Source of the DNA: Candidatus Parcubacteria bacterium
Lineage (GTDB): Bacteria > Patescibacteriota > Saccharimonadia > Saccharimonadales > Saccharimonadaceae
Length of the DNA: 64,000 bases
Assembly: GCA_023432445.1 (NCBI GenBank)
Contig: JAEYUP010000001.1
Span: 496,001-560,000, forward strand
Direction of reading: 5' to 3'
Below, piece after piece: positions 22,030 through 31,015 of this stretch. The number at the start of each line of letters is the position of its first letter. The stretch's first letter is position 1. The notes under the pieces were generated by a model. It was given only the letters and a program-made list of their open reading frames with translations. It was not told where the DNA came from and made no database searches. Position numbers and translations under genes: made by a program.

Positions 22030-22404
22030 ATGGCTATGCGAAACGGGTGGATAACAGTGAAAGGAATTGTGGCTACGGTAGCGGTAATCGTACTGGCGGC
22101 CCTCATCATTGGTGGGCTGTATGTTGTGCGAGAGCGTAGCGAACAGCTACGGCGCGAAGAGGCTATAAAGGTGGCTCAGGAGCAGCTAGAGACTCAGACT
22201 AGCGACCCTGTTTCAGTTAATGTTGAGGAAAATGGTGCGTCTATTAAGGAAGAGGCGACGGCAGGCTCCGGTGATTTCGTCGGCGACAAACTTCCAGAGA
22301 CCGGTGTGTCTGATCTCGGGGCGCTCATTGCTATGGTTCTACTGACCGCTACGGTGACATCATTTTGGCAGTCGCGCCGACAAGTAAGGGCCTTGACTCT
22401 CTAG
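22030..22404 (+). CDS. Short LPXTG-motif membrane protein
   Basis: 124 residues from ATG 22030, chosen because a Shine-Dalgarno (GGGAGG) lies ~7 nt upstream and a TACAAT -10 box (21999-22004) makes the earlier ATG codons untranslatable. It has a basic start, a transmembrane/signal helix (~10-32), a charged stalk, the sorting signal DKLPETG (~90), a hydrophobic segment and the basic tail SRRQVR. It is therefore a bitopic or sortase-processed surface protein. It is divergent from the ROK kinase, with ~64 bp between starts. The 3' end overlaps the convergent coiled-coil gene by 45 bp. Confidence 0.75.
   Translation: MAMRNGWITVKGIVATVAVIVLAALIIGGLYVVRERSEQLRREEAIKVAQEQLETQTSDPVSVNVEENGASIKEEATAGSGDFVGDKLPETGVSDLGALIAMVLLTATVTSFWQSRRQVRALTL
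22360..22404. other. 45-bp convergent gene overlap
   Basis: The LPXTG gene and the coiled-coil gene share 45 bp tail-to-tail, coding on both strands. Confidence 0.7.
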
Positions 22405-22845
22405 CATCTTTAGCCTGTGTCCGTAGTCGGTCTCTACGCGGCTGACTTTTTCTTGTAAATTGATGAATGGCTCGGAAATCGCAACTAATATAAGTTGGTG
22501 AGCCTCGTCATTGTCGTTAAAACGCTTGTTCATGCTGGTTTCAAGGGTATGTACCTTAGGCTCTGATCTATCCATTCGGATTTCAAGCGCATCCATACGT
22601 TCTTCGAGCGCATTCATTCGGGCTTCAAGCTTATCCATGCGCTCTTCAAGTTTATCCATTCGTTTTTCAAGCGCGTCCATACGAAGCTCAAGGCGATCCA
22701 ATCTTTCTTCAAGTTTGGTCATGCGTTCCTCAAGCTTATCCATGCGAAGTTCAATGCGTCTTAAGCCAACTTTAAGTTCGTCAACCGACTCGATGAGGGT
22801 TGCGAGCATAGAAACAATAGTTGGAGTAACGGCAGTATCTTGCAT
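22360..22845 (-). CDS. Heptad-repeat coiled-coil protein
   Basis: 161 residues. Residues ~30-105 are ~10 near-identical seven-residue units of the type (M/L)-D-x-L-E-x-R, a single long parallel coiled coil; the DNA shows a matching 21-bp periodicity. The C-terminal ~55 residues continue as helix. No membrane segment or signal. -10 TATAGT ends 7 nt before the ATG, so the mRNA would be leaderless. Cytoplasmic scaffold or spacer role is plausible; no specific family recognised. The reverse-strand Ser-rich reading of the same region is an artefact of the repeats. Confidence 0.8.
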   Translation of the reverse strand: MQDTAVTPTIVSMLATLIESVDELKVGLRRIELRMDKLEERMTKLEERLDRLELRMDALEKRMDKLEERMDKLEARMNALEERMDALEIRMDRSEPKVHTLETSMNKRFNDNDEAHQLILVAISEPFINLQEKVSRVETDYGHRLKMLESQGPYLSARLPK

Positions 22846-22928
22846 GTAACTAACTATAACGATCGATTATTAAATACACGTGAACTTTTGAGGCAAAATA
22901 GTAAATTGTTTTATTAAGGGGTGGTATC

Positions 22929-22957
22929 TGGACTTATAGAGTGATCTGGGGTACAAT
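22929..22957 (+). promoter_or_regulatory. rpsA promoter
   Basis: TGGACT, a 17-bp spacer and TACAAT (22952-22957). The ~70-nt leader contains a hairpin (GTGGGGTGCC...GGTGCGCCAC, 22970-22996) and a small dyad (AGTCTTTTAAAGACT) between the SD and the ATG, possibly for autoregulation. Confidence 0.55.
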
Positions 22958-23034
22958 AAAGGCAATCGATGTGGGGTGCCTATGTTAGGTGCGCCACCGA
23001 AATACAAGATAAGGAAGGAGTCTTTTAAAGACTT

Positions 23035-24123
23035 ATGGCTAAAGCCGCAACTACAACAACATTAACTATGGATGACCTCCTCGCAGGCGAGGAAGCGCAT
23101 CTTAAGCAAATTATTCAAGGAGAGACCGTCGAAGGGCGCGTTCTTACTGTAAGAAAGCACGAGATTCTGATTGATCTCGGTCCTCACGGAGTCGGACTGG
23201 TGCCACGACGTGAAGCTGGATTTTCAAAGACGCTGACAGAGGGTGAAGAAGTCACCGCTAGCATCGTAGACTCAGAGCTAGAAAATGGTTACGTCCTGCT
23301 TTCCCTGCGCAAAGCCGCTAAGGACAAGGGTTGGGACGAGCTTGTTGCTAAGCTTGAAAGCGGTGAGATTATCGACGTAACAGCTTACGACGCTAACCGC
23401 GGCGGACTATTGATCGAATACGATGGCGTGCGTGGGTTCCTGCCAGTTTCACAGCTATCGGCTGAACACTATCCTCGGGTTGGCAGCAATGACAAGGACG
23501 AGATTTTACAGCGCCTTAACGGACTAATTAACCAGCCGCTAAAGGTTCGCATCCTGGATGCCGACCGTAAGGCTAACAAGCTTATCTTCTCTGAGAAAGA
23601 GGCTGTCAAAGAAGGTCTAGCGGCTCGTTTCGAGAAGCTAAAGATTGGCGATAGCGTGAAGGGTGTGGCTACTGGAGTAGTTGACTACGGCATCTTCGTT
23701 AACGTCGAAGGCATTGAAGGTCTTGTTCACATTTCAGAAATCAGCTGGGAGCGCGTTAGCAATCCAGCAGACTACGTTAAGGTCGGGCAAACTATCGATG
23801 CCAAGATTATCGCGATCGACAAAGAACGACTCAGCCTTAGCATGAAGCAGCTGATCGAAGATCCATGGCTTAGCGAGGTTGAACAGTTTGCGGTTGGTGG
23901 TGACGTTGAGGGCACTGTAACTCGTATTACACCATTTGGCGCCTTCGTCCAGATCAGCCCAGCGGTTGAAGCGCTTGTTCACGTTAGTGAGCTCGGCGAC
24001 GGCGACGGCGTAGACCCAGAGAAGGTATTCACTCTCAACGAACGCAAGAACTTCATTGTTCTAGGTATCGAGAAAGACAATCGCAAGATTTCCCTCGGAC
24101 TACCAAAAACATCTAAGAAATAG
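23035..24123 (+). CDS. rpsA: Ribosomal protein bS1
   Basis: 362 residues with four tandem S1 (OB-fold) RNA-binding domains, at roughly 30-95, 115-180, 200-270 and 285-355. The last two are the canonical ones (GDSVKGVATGVVDYGIFVNVEGIEGLVHISEIS...). It brings mRNA to the 30S subunit. It is shorter than the six-domain E. coli protein, as in many Gram-positive and CPR genomes. The SD AAGGAGG at ~12 nt is strong, and the leader has hairpins that may mediate S1 autoregulation. infB follows after 35 bp. Confidence 0.95.
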   Translation: MAKAATTTTLTMDDLLAGEEAHLKQIIQGETVEGRVLTVRKHEILIDLGPHGVGLVPRREAGFSKTLTEGEEVTASIVDSELENGYVLLSLRKAAKDKGWDELVAKLESGEIIDVTAYDANRGGLLIEYDGVRGFLPVSQLSAEHYPRVGSNDKDEILQRLNGLINQPLKVRILDADRKANKLIFSEKEAVKEGLAARFEKLKIGDSVKGVATGVVDYGIFVNVEGIEGLVHISEISWERVSNPADYVKVGQTIDAKIIAIDKERLSLSMKQLIEDPWLSEVEQFAVGGDVEGTVTRITPFGAFVQISPAVEALVHVSELGDGDGVDPEKVFTLNERKNFIVLGIEKDNRKISLGLPKTSKK

Positions 24124-24158
24124 CATGAAAACACCTGTTACGGGAGAAAGGAGCACAT

Positions 24159-25928
24159 ATGGCAGAGAAAGTACTCACGATTGCCGAATCAATTACCGTG
24201 GGCGAATTGGCCGAAGTGCTCAATCTTCCGGTAACAACTTTGATCGGCGAGTTATTTAAAAACGGCATCGCCGCGACCATCAATCAACGGATAGATTTTG
24301 AGACCGCGACTATTATTGTTGAGGAGCTTGGACTTGATGTTGAGCTGCAAAAGAAAGAGGCCGGCGCTGCACCAGAGCGCCGTCAGCACGTAAACTCTGC
24401 TGAGGCAATCGAGCGACCACCGATCGTGGCCGTTATGGGCCATGTCGACCACGGAAAGACCAGTTTGCTTGACGCTATTCTAGGTCAAAAGGTGGTCGAG
24501 GGCGAGGCTGGCGGTATAACTCAACACATTAGCGCCTACCAGACTATCCGCAAAGATCGAACTATAACTCTGCTAGATACACCAGGGCACGAAGCTTTTG
24601 CTGCCTTGAGACAACACGGCGCAACTCTGACGGACGTTGTGATCATTGTCGTGGCGGCCGATGACGGTGTTAAGCCGCAAACAGTCGAGGCGATTCGGTT
24701 TGCCCGAACAGCCAACGCCAAGATTGTAGTGGCTATTAACAAGATAGACAAAGAAGCGGCTAACCCTCAGTTGGTAAAAACTCAATTGGCGACTGAACAC
24801 AACTTGAACCCAGAAGAGTGGGGTGGCGATGTTGTTATGGTGGAAGTTAGTGCCAAGACCGGACAAGGGATTGACACGCTGCTGGACATGGTTTTGTTGG
24901 TGGCTGACATTGAAGAACTCAAGGCCGATACTACCGGCCCAGCCGAAGGTCTTGTTATCGAAGCTCATATGGCGACTGGTCGTGGTGCGGTTGTAGGATT
25001 ATTAGTGGAACACGGCATGCTCAAGCCGGGCGCTTTCTTAGTAGCGGGTACGGCCTATGGAAAAGTGCGGACTTTGCAGGACTTTAGTGGTAAGACATTG
25101 AAAGAGGCTGGGCCGTCGACGCCCGTGACTGTAAGTGGTTTCAAGGAACTGCCGCAGTTCGGTGATATTTTTGAAGTAGTTAAGAACGAAAAAGAGGCTA
25201 AAGCTCGAGCGATGGTTGTTAAGAAGGACCGAGAAGAAGCCCAAGCAACAACCAATGTTACTGGTGCCGACCTTCTAAAGCTCATGACGCAGAAGCACGA
25301 AGCGGAAGAGTTTAAAGTTATTGTTAAGGCCGACGTTCAAGGTTCTTTGACCTCAGTTCTGGATAGCCTAAAGCTGATCGATACGGGCGGTGAAGTCGCT
25401 CTTCGTGTTGTCAGTAGCGGCGTTGGTAATATTACCGAAAACGACGTACGTCTAGCTACCGACGAAAAAACTGTCATCTACGGATTTAACATCATGCTGC
25501 CTCCGGCCGTTAAACAACTAGCTACCCGGGAGCGTGCGGAGGTTCGAATTTACAACGTAATATACGAACTGCTAGACGACGCCAAGTCTTCGATGGAGGC
25601 GCTCCTCGCCCCAGAGGTGGTTGAGACGGAGCTGGCTAAACTTGAAGTTAAGGGCGTCTTCCGAACCCAAAAAGACGAAATTATCACCGGTGGTTTGGTC
25701 AAGAGCGGAAAGGTTAGTACTGGATTGCTGGTCAGGATGAAGCGCGGTGAAGAACTATTGGGCGAAGCGGAGATTACTAGTCTACAGCGTGAAAAGGTTG
25801 AAGTTAAAGAAGCTTTTGAGGGCGATATGTGTGGCCTAAGTCTTAAAACAACCAAAAAAGTTTTACTGGAAATTGGTGATACACTCGAGTTCTTTACTCG
25901 CGAAGTCGTTAAGCGAACTTTGTCATAG
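24159..25928 (+). CDS. infB: Translation initiation factor IF-2
   Basis: 589 residues, a compact form with a short N-terminus (one IF2_N helix bundle, ~1-55) instead of the long repeats of E. coli. GTPase motifs: G1 GHVDHGKT (~94-101), G3 DTPGHE, G4 NKID. Domain II and III beta barrels and the C-terminal fMet-tRNA-binding barrel (~500-589) follow. It delivers fMet-tRNA to the 30S initiation complex. SD GAAAGGAG 6 nt upstream. It lies after rpsA, and the fMet-tRNA enzyme genes (fmt, def) follow, a functional cluster around initiation. Confidence 0.97.
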   Translation: MAEKVLTIAESITVGELAEVLNLPVTTLIGELFKNGIAATINQRIDFETATIIVEELGLDVELQKKEAGAAPERRQHVNSAEAIERPPIVAVMGHVDHGKTSLLDAILGQKVVEGEAGGITQHISAYQTIRKDRTITLLDTPGHEAFAALRQHGATLTDVVIIVVAADDGVKPQTVEAIRFARTANAKIVVAINKIDKEAANPQLVKTQLATEHNLNPEEWGGDVVMVEVSAKTGQGIDTLLDMVLLVADIEELKADTTGPAEGLVIEAHMATGRGAVVGLLVEHGMLKPGAFLVAGTAYGKVRTLQDFSGKTLKEAGPSTPVTVSGFKELPQFGDIFEVVKNEKEAKARAMVVKKDREEAQATTNVTGADLLKLMTQKHEAEEFKVIVKADVQGSLTSVLDSLKLIDTGGEVALRVVSSGVGNITENDVRLATDEKTVIYGFNIMLPPAVKQLATRERAEVRIYNVIYELLDDAKSSMEALLAPEVVETELAKLEVKGVFRTQKDEIITGGLVKSGKVSTGLLVRMKRGEELLGEAEITSLQREKVEVKEAFEGDMCGLSLKTTKKVLLEIGDTLEFFTREVVKRTLS

Positions 25929-25947
25929 TTAGTGATATAATTGAAGT

Positions 25948-26367
25948 ATGTTTAGACTGGATGATACATTCCTGGAAGATGTTGGGCTGGGCACGCTTCC
26001 CGAGGAGCAGAAAAAACCATTTCTCCAGCACGTCTATGATCAACTAGAAGCCCGTGTAGGTGCAAGCCTGAGTGAAGGCATGACAGATTCTCAACTTGAC
26101 GAGTTTGAGGCTATTATCGACCACCGCGACGAAGTGGTCGGGCCTTGGTTACAGCAGTATGCACCTAACTACCAAGACGAAGAGACTTTTAAACGACTTC
26201 AGGAGGCTACCAAACTTCCGGCCGACAGTGCCGACCTGCGCGCTGAATACGCCGCTACTAAGTGGCTCGAGGTAAATCGACCTGATTACCGCGATGTAGT
26301 AGCTAGGACCCTTGAGTCTCTTAAGCAAGAAATCATTGCGAATAAAGATACGATTCTTGGTGCGTAG
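25948..26367 (+). CDS. DUF5663-like small acidic protein
   Basis: 139 residues, acidic, all-alpha by eye, no membrane segment. The N-terminal segment (LDDTFLEDVGLGTLPEEQKKPFLQHVYDQLEARVG) strongly resembles the DUF5663 domain seen mainly in CPR genomes; its function is unknown. The -10 box TGATATAAT ends exactly 6 nt before the ATG, so the mRNA is predicted leaderless although the gene is 20 bp downstream of infB. Convergent with fmt. Confidence 0.72.
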   Translation: MFRLDDTFLEDVGLGTLPEEQKKPFLQHVYDQLEARVGASLSEGMTDSQLDEFEAIIDHRDEVVGPWLQQYAPNYQDEETFKRLQEATKLPADSADLRAEYAATKWLEVNRPDYRDVVARTLESLKQEIIANKDTILGA

Positions 26368-26381
26368 GCGGCATAGTTGCC

Positions 26382-27269
26382 TTATTTTTTATAGCCGCGC
26401 AAAAAATCACCAGCAGTCATTTCTCGACCTGAAGGGCCAATTAGCTTCTCGATACGGAGGTATGAGCCGCCTTTACAAGCGACGTCTATCTCTGAGGTGG
26501 GGTGTTCGACGACTTGAGCTTTTTGGACGATAATTGGCTGACCAAGAACAGTTAGTTTTGTTTTTGGAAATGCCAGATGAGCACGAATGCGTCTCTCAGC
26601 TTCGGCTGCTGTAAACTTGGCTGGGTCAAGCTGAGCGTCGGACTTTTTGAGAAGTCGGCAGTAGGTCGCCTTAGAGTCATCCTGGGGTTTTGGTTGTAGA
26701 TCGCCGCTGATTATAGTTGGCAATATTTCGCTCAGTCTTTTGGCGCCGATTCCACCAAGAATTTCTTCTAGTTCCGGAGAGCTTTCTCGTCCAGAAAGTG
26801 AGACGGTAGTTTGGTCGTATACCGGGCCGGCATCCATAGCAGCACTGAGTTGCATGATGCTGACGCCAGTCTCCTCGTCGCCGTTAAGGATGGTGGTTTC
26901 GATTGGCGAGGGGCCGCGGTATTTAGGCAATAGAGAGGGGTGTACGTTAACGATTCCGGGGGAAAACAGGTCAATTATAGACTGAGGAATTATTTTGCCA
27001 TAGCTAACCAGGACGCCGATAGGTGAGTCTAGCGCTCTGATGTTATCGGCTATATCCAATAGACGCTCTGGCTGCCAGACGGTTATGTCGTGCTGCTCGG
27101 CAATTATTTTTACGGCTGGCGGCGTAAGCTTGCGACCGCGTCCTTGAGGGCTGTCTGGCTTGGTTATGACGGCGGCAATAGAAAAACCGTCCTCTATAAG
27201 GCGATTTAGGCTTTGAGCACTGAAATTATCAGTCCCAAAGAATACGACTGTCTTTGATGTGCTTGTCAT
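26382..27269 (-). CDS. fmt: Methionyl-tRNA formyltransferase
   Basis: 295 residues. Transfers formyl from 10-formyl-THF to Met-tRNA(fMet). The N-terminal Rossmann-like formyltransferase domain carries VVFFGTDNFS, KPDSPQGRGRKLTPP and the catalytic pattern NVHPSLLPKYRGPSPIE with the downstream Asp in MDAGPV. The OB-like C-terminal domain ends at GDFLRGYKK. ATG 27269 lies inside the end of def (41-bp overlap), so translation is coupled. The presence of fmt and def together shows that this organism retains formylated initiation. Confidence 0.96.
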   Translation of the reverse strand: MTSTSKTVVFFGTDNFSAQSLNRLIEDGFSIAAVITKPDSPQGRGRKLTPPAVKIIAEQHDITVWQPERLLDIADNIRALDSPIGVLVSYGKIIPQSIIDLFSPGIVNVHPSLLPKYRGPSPIETTILNGDEETGVSIMQLSAAMDAGPVYDQTTVSLSGRESSPELEEILGGIGAKRLSEILPTIISGDLQPKPQDDSKATYCRLLKKSDAQLDPAKFTAAEAERRIRAHLAFPKTKLTVLGQPIIVQKAQVVEHPTSEIDVACKGGSYLRIEKLIGPSGREMTAGDFLRGYKK

Positions 27270-27804
27270 AATCTAACGGAGCCAACTCTCCTGTGTCATC
27301 TAGGGTGTAGAAGGCATCCTCTCTGTCTTTAATATGGTCAATAAAAACAACCCCGTTGGTGTGGTCTATTTCGTGCTGGATAACCCGGGCCAGGAACCCA
27401 TCTGCCTTAAAGCGGACCTCTTTGCCTTCGATATTCAAAGCTCGCACGCGCACTTTGCTGTACCTAGGCACCTTACCGTAAATGTCTTTTACGCTTAGGC
27501 AGCCTTCGTAATCTTCGACTATATTTCCTTCATATTTTACGATTTCTGGGTTGATGAGGGCAGTAAATTCTTTGACACCTTTGTCGTCAAAGTCGCTGCG
27601 TATGATGACGACGCGGTCTAGTGAGTCTATTTGAACAGCTGCTAGGGCAGCACTAACTTCGTGTGGTCGAGAGTCTTCCCAATCAAGCGCGGCTGCCGTC
27701 ATTGCTTCAATCAACCTCAAGGCCGGTTCGCCAAAGTGGGTGACGCGCTTGGACTTTTGTCGCAGGTGAGGGTTTGGCAAATTGATGATGTCGTCTTTGG
27801 TCAT
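27229..27804 (-). CDS. def: Peptide deformylase
   Basis: 191 residues. Fe/Zn enzyme removing the formyl group from nascent proteins. Three motifs are complete: GxGLAAxQ-like (SAALAAVQ, ~50), EGCLSVKD (~110, Cys ligand) and HEIDHTNG (~145, His-Glu-His). Substitutions such as SAALAAVQ versus GVGLAAPQ are within family range. The promoter (TATACT with TG just upstream) would start the transcript ~3 nt before the ATG. Overlaps fmt by 41 bp. Confidence 0.93.
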   Translation of the reverse strand: MTKDDIINLPNPHLRQKSKRVTHFGEPALRLIEAMTAAALDWEDSRPHEVSAALAAVQIDSLDRVVIIRSDFDDKGVKEFTALINPEIVKYEGNIVEDYEGCLSVKDIYGKVPRYSKVRVRALNIEGKEVRFKADGFLARVIQHEIDHTNGVVFIDHIKDREDAFYTLDDTGELAPLDYDKHIKDSRILWD

Positions 27805-27891
27805 TATCTATACAGTATACAGAATCAAAGGGGAGAATTACAGAGGCAAACGCGCTTCGATCTGCATCTTGCTCATGCTATACTTTACTAT

Positions 27892-29016
27892 ATGCACTCT
27901 CGTGGACGAAAGAAAAATAAAAACATATCTAGGCCAGCCTTTACGATCGTCGAACTACTGATAGTCGTAGTTGTCATTTCGATTCTTGCCACGCTTTCCT
28001 TTGTAGCCTATAACGGGATCACAGACCGCGCCAAAGACGCTGCCGCTAAAAACGAAGCAAAGCAAACCTACACCAAGCTGCTTACGCATTCTATCAGCAA
28101 TAATGACCAGTACCCTGTTGATTTGGAAGATATTGGCGTGTCGAGCTCTGACGACACGTTCTACGAGTACACCCGTGACGACCCATCGACCTTTTGTCTA
28201 ACCACGACCGTGGCGGGCATCAGTTACTATGTATCTTCGTCCCAGTCTACGCCTAAGGAAGGTCTTTGCGATGGGCACCTGGGTGAAGAGGCGCCACCAC
28301 CTCCGCCACCGCCAATTGCCGACGGTGACTTCCTTCAAATAATTACGAGTGAAAACTGCCCGAGTACGAGAGTCCGTGCTGTCGATGCTCGTGATAACCG
28401 CACGTATTGGGTCCAAGAGATGGCTGATGGTAGGTGTTGGATGCTCACTAACCTAGCTTATGCCGGGGGAGGCGCGAATACCTATGGCGACGTCAGAACA
28501 TTAACCACTGGGGGTTCCGCAACCTATACTGAGCCAAAGTACTATGCCCCAAGTGGCGCTAATCCCACTACTGAGCCGAATAATCCTTCTACGGCCACGA
28601 ATGCTAGTGGCCAGTACGGCTACTTATACAATTGGTGTGGCGCCATGGGCGGACAGGCTACCGCGGCCTGTGCGAACGCCGAAACCCCAACCCCTGACAC
28701 AACTGTCACAGTTTGCCCGGCGAGTTGGAGACTCCCTATCGGAACCCCGACTACGGGTGAGTTTGCGCTGCTTAATAATGCAGTAAACGGCGGATCCACA
28801 TCGAACAGCTCAGGACTTCGCTCTACTTGGCTTGGCCAGTATAGCGGTCGTGGCGGTAGCAGCTTCGTAAATCAGGGCGTTTATGGCTATTACTGGTCTT
28901 CAACTCAAGACCTCGGCTCCAACGCTAAGTATTTATTGTTCGGCAACCCTTTTGTTTATGCACCCGATACAACAACCAAGAATCTTGGTCTTGCGGTACG
29001 CTGTGTAGCTATTTAG
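27892..29016 (+). CDS. Type IV pseudopilin with FISUMP domain
   Basis: 374 residues from ATG 27892. The basic leader then RPAFTIVELLIVVVVISIL is a prepilin peptidase site plus hydrophobic N-helix (methylated N-terminus FTIVEL). The pilin-like stalk runs to ~120, a Pro-rich linker (PPPPPPP) follows, then a C-terminal FISUMP-like domain with the landmarks WVQEMADGRCWMLTNLAY, YGYLYNW, CPASWRLP, YYWSSTQ and GLAVRCV. This type of domain is common in surface proteins of CPR and Fibrobacter. It is likely a tip or adhesive pseudopilin. The longer reading back to 27661 overlaps def antisense and is not real. The -10 TGCTATACT ends 7 nt before the ATG. Confidence 0.88.
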   Translation: MHSRGRKKNKNISRPAFTIVELLIVVVVISILATLSFVAYNGITDRAKDAAAKNEAKQTYTKLLTHSISNNDQYPVDLEDIGVSSSDDTFYEYTRDDPSTFCLTTTVAGISYYVSSSQSTPKEGLCDGHLGEEAPPPPPPPIADGDFLQIITSENCPSTRVRAVDARDNRTYWVQEMADGRCWMLTNLAYAGGGANTYGDVRTLTTGGSATYTEPKYYAPSGANPTTEPNNPSTATNASGQYGYLYNWCGAMGGQATAACANAETPTPDTTVTVCPASWRLPIGTPTTGEFALLNNAVNGGSTSNSSGLRSTWLGQYSGRGGSSFVNQGVYGYYWSSTQDLGSNAKYLLFGNPFVYAPDTTTKNLGLAVRCVAI

Positions 29017-29019
29017 TCG

Positions 29020-30963
29020 TTAGAGAAGGCTTGCAGGATCAAGCTCAGCCTGCCAGTTGGTGGCCGGGACCAGTTTCATTGCTTCGATGAGGTCTTGACG
29101 TTTCGCGCTCTTAAGAATGAGCTGCCAGCGGTAGGTGCCGTGCTGGCGTTCATAGAAGGCTGGAGTGGGACCTAGTATTTCAACGGACTTGGGGAGTTCT
29201 TTTCGGAGGGTATCGAGCAGCGAGCGACCCGCACGAACCGCTCCGGCCTCTGTTTTGTAGACGGTTGTGAGCTGTAGTAGGTACTGATAGGGCGGGAATT
29301 TAGCGCGCTGGCGTTCTTTGAGGGCGTACTGGTAGAAGCCTTCGTAGTTTTGGGTCACACCGAAGGTTATAACGGGGTGTGTCGGTTGGTAGGTCTGGAT
29401 GACTACGCTAGTGTCGCGTTGGTCACGTCCGACACGGCCGATGACCTGAGCGAGGAGCTGAAAGGTGCGTTCGGCAGCGATGTAGTCGGGGAGAGCAAGT
29501 CCGCTGTCGGCCTGGATCACGCCGACGGTGCGGAGTTTTGGAAGGTCCAAGCCCTTCGCGACCACTTGGGTGCCGACTATGATATCAATCGAGCCGTCGT
29601 AAAGCTCTTTATAGCGGTCTTGAAGGGTTTGCCCTTTGGTGTTGTCGGAGTCGAAGCGGGCAACGGTTGCGCGTGGGAATAGGCGCTCGAGCTCGGTAGC
29701 TATACGCTTGGTACCGACACCCTTATGGATGATGTTAGCCGAGCCACAGTCCGGACAGCTGGTAGGTGGCTTGTCGGTGGCGGAACAGATGTGGCAGGAG
29801 AGGGTAAAGCTGTCTTCGTGGAGGATGAATGGCACAAAACAGCGCGAACAAAGCGCCGTCCAGCCGCAGGCTTCGCAGAGGGTGGTGCTGGCGCTACCGC
29901 GACGATTGTGAAACAAGAGAACTTGCTCGCCCTTGGTGAGGGTTTCTTCAATCTCGCTTAGCAACTGCCGTGAAAAGAAGCGGTGGGTGGAGCGATTGTC
30001 CAGGTTCGTCATGTCTACCAGCGAGACGCTTGATGGCAGTACGCCCTCTCTTGCGCGCTTGTCGAGCCGGATGATAGGTGCGCCGTTTTGCTCGGCAGTG
30101 AAGCGGTCTGCGACCAAAGGAGTCGCGGTACCGAATATAACCCGTGCCTTACATAGCTGACCAAACATACTGGCGACTCTTAGGGCCGAATAGCGGGGAG
30201 ATTGCTCCTGTTTGTAGCTGGTTTCGTGGGCTTCGTCGACAATAACCGCACCGAGTTCGCGCACGGGTAGGAATAGGGCGGAGCGGGGTCCGATTATAAC
30301 TTGTGGCGTCGTAGAGATAAGGGCTTTTTGCCAAACTTTGTGCCGCTCTGCTTCTGACATTTGCGAATGGGTGACTATGGCGCCGGGGAATTCGTGCGCA
30401 AACTCCTCAACGACCTGTTGGGTGAGGCCGATCTCTGGGACGAGAACGATAGTCGACTTGCCGTCTGACAAATTTCGGCGCGCGATTTCCTTATAAACTT
30501 CGGTCTTGCCCGAGCCGGTAACACCTTGAAGAATCGCAGTACCAGAGGGAATAGCGAAGATTTTTTCGATTGCTGAGGCTTGCTCGGGGTTGAACACAAT
30601 ATTTGTTCGGTCTCGGATTTTCTCTTTAGCTATGACCGGTTTTGAATCGCGCCTTTTGGTCGTTAATCCTCGAGGAAGTATGGTTTGAAGAACGGTTGCG
30701 AGAGGCGTGTGGTAATAATCGGCCAGCCATAGGGCTATCGACACGATGTGTCTTGGAAGCGGCGTTTCTTCGATAATCGATTCGACGGCTTTAGTGGCAT
30801 AGGGGGGCTTGCCGACTTCGTTTATAACGAGGCCGGTCAACTTTTTGTTTCCCACCGGTATGATGACGAGTTGCCCGACTTTAACATCAAGTTCTGTCTC
30901 ATAAGTAAAGACGTCACTTGACGCTCGAATAATTCGGTTTGGTGCTACCTCAACATATTTCAC
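29020..30963 (-). CDS. priA: Primosomal protein N' / replication restart helicase PriA
   Basis: 647 residues. 3'-to-5' superfamily 2 helicase that reloads the replisome at stalled forks. N-terminal 3' DNA-binding domain; Walker A GVTGSGKTEVY (~145); DEAH box (VDEAHETSYKQEQ); eight-Cys zinc region CEACGWTALCSRC...CHIC...CPDCG; helicase C-terminal motifs (VGTQVVAKGLD, QVIGRVGRD). Complete and of normal length. Convergent with the pseudopilin (3 bp apart). Promoter TATACT and SD-like AAAGAAG precede the ATG. Confidence 0.96.
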   Translation of the reverse strand: MKYVEVAPNRIIRASSDVFTYETELDVKVGQLVIIPVGNKKLTGLVINEVGKPPYATKAVESIIEETPLPRHIVSIALWLADYYHTPLATVLQTILPRGLTTKRRDSKPVIAKEKIRDRTNIVFNPEQASAIEKIFAIPSGTAILQGVTGSGKTEVYKEIARRNLSDGKSTIVLVPEIGLTQQVVEEFAHEFPGAIVTHSQMSEAERHKVWQKALISTTPQVIIGPRSALFLPVRELGAVIVDEAHETSYKQEQSPRYSALRVASMFGQLCKARVIFGTATPLVADRFTAEQNGAPIIRLDKRAREGVLPSSVSLVDMTNLDNRSTHRFFSRQLLSEIEETLTKGEQVLLFHNRRGSASTTLCEACGWTALCSRCFVPFILHEDSFTLSCHICSATDKPPTSCPDCGSANIIHKGVGTKRIATELERLFPRATVARFDSDNTKGQTLQDRYKELYDGSIDIIVGTQVVAKGLDLPKLRTVGVIQADSGLALPDYIAAERTFQLLAQVIGRVGRDQRDTSVVIQTYQPTHPVITFGVTQNYEGFYQYALKERQRAKFPPYQYLLQLTTVYKTEAGAVRAGRSLLDTLRKELPKSVEILGPTPAFYERQHGTYRWQLILKSAKRQDLIEAMKLVPATNWQAELDPASLL

Positions 30964-31015
30964 TTCTTTAGTATAAACGCTTGAGATAAAAAGAGGTAAT
31001 CGCTAATATAGGCAT

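Noticed and set aside
21966..22109. N-terminal extension of the ROK kinase (minus strand)
   Set aside because: The ASKHA motif starts right after ATG 21965, and the -10 box lies within the extension.
22511..22849. Plus-strand Ser/Arg-rich open frame over the coiled-coil gene
   Set aside because: Its periodicity is that of the antisense 21-bp repeats; no start signals.
27661..27891. N-terminal extension of the pseudopilin
   Set aside because: It overlaps def antisense and the prepilin leader begins properly at 27892 with a -10 box 7 nt upstream.
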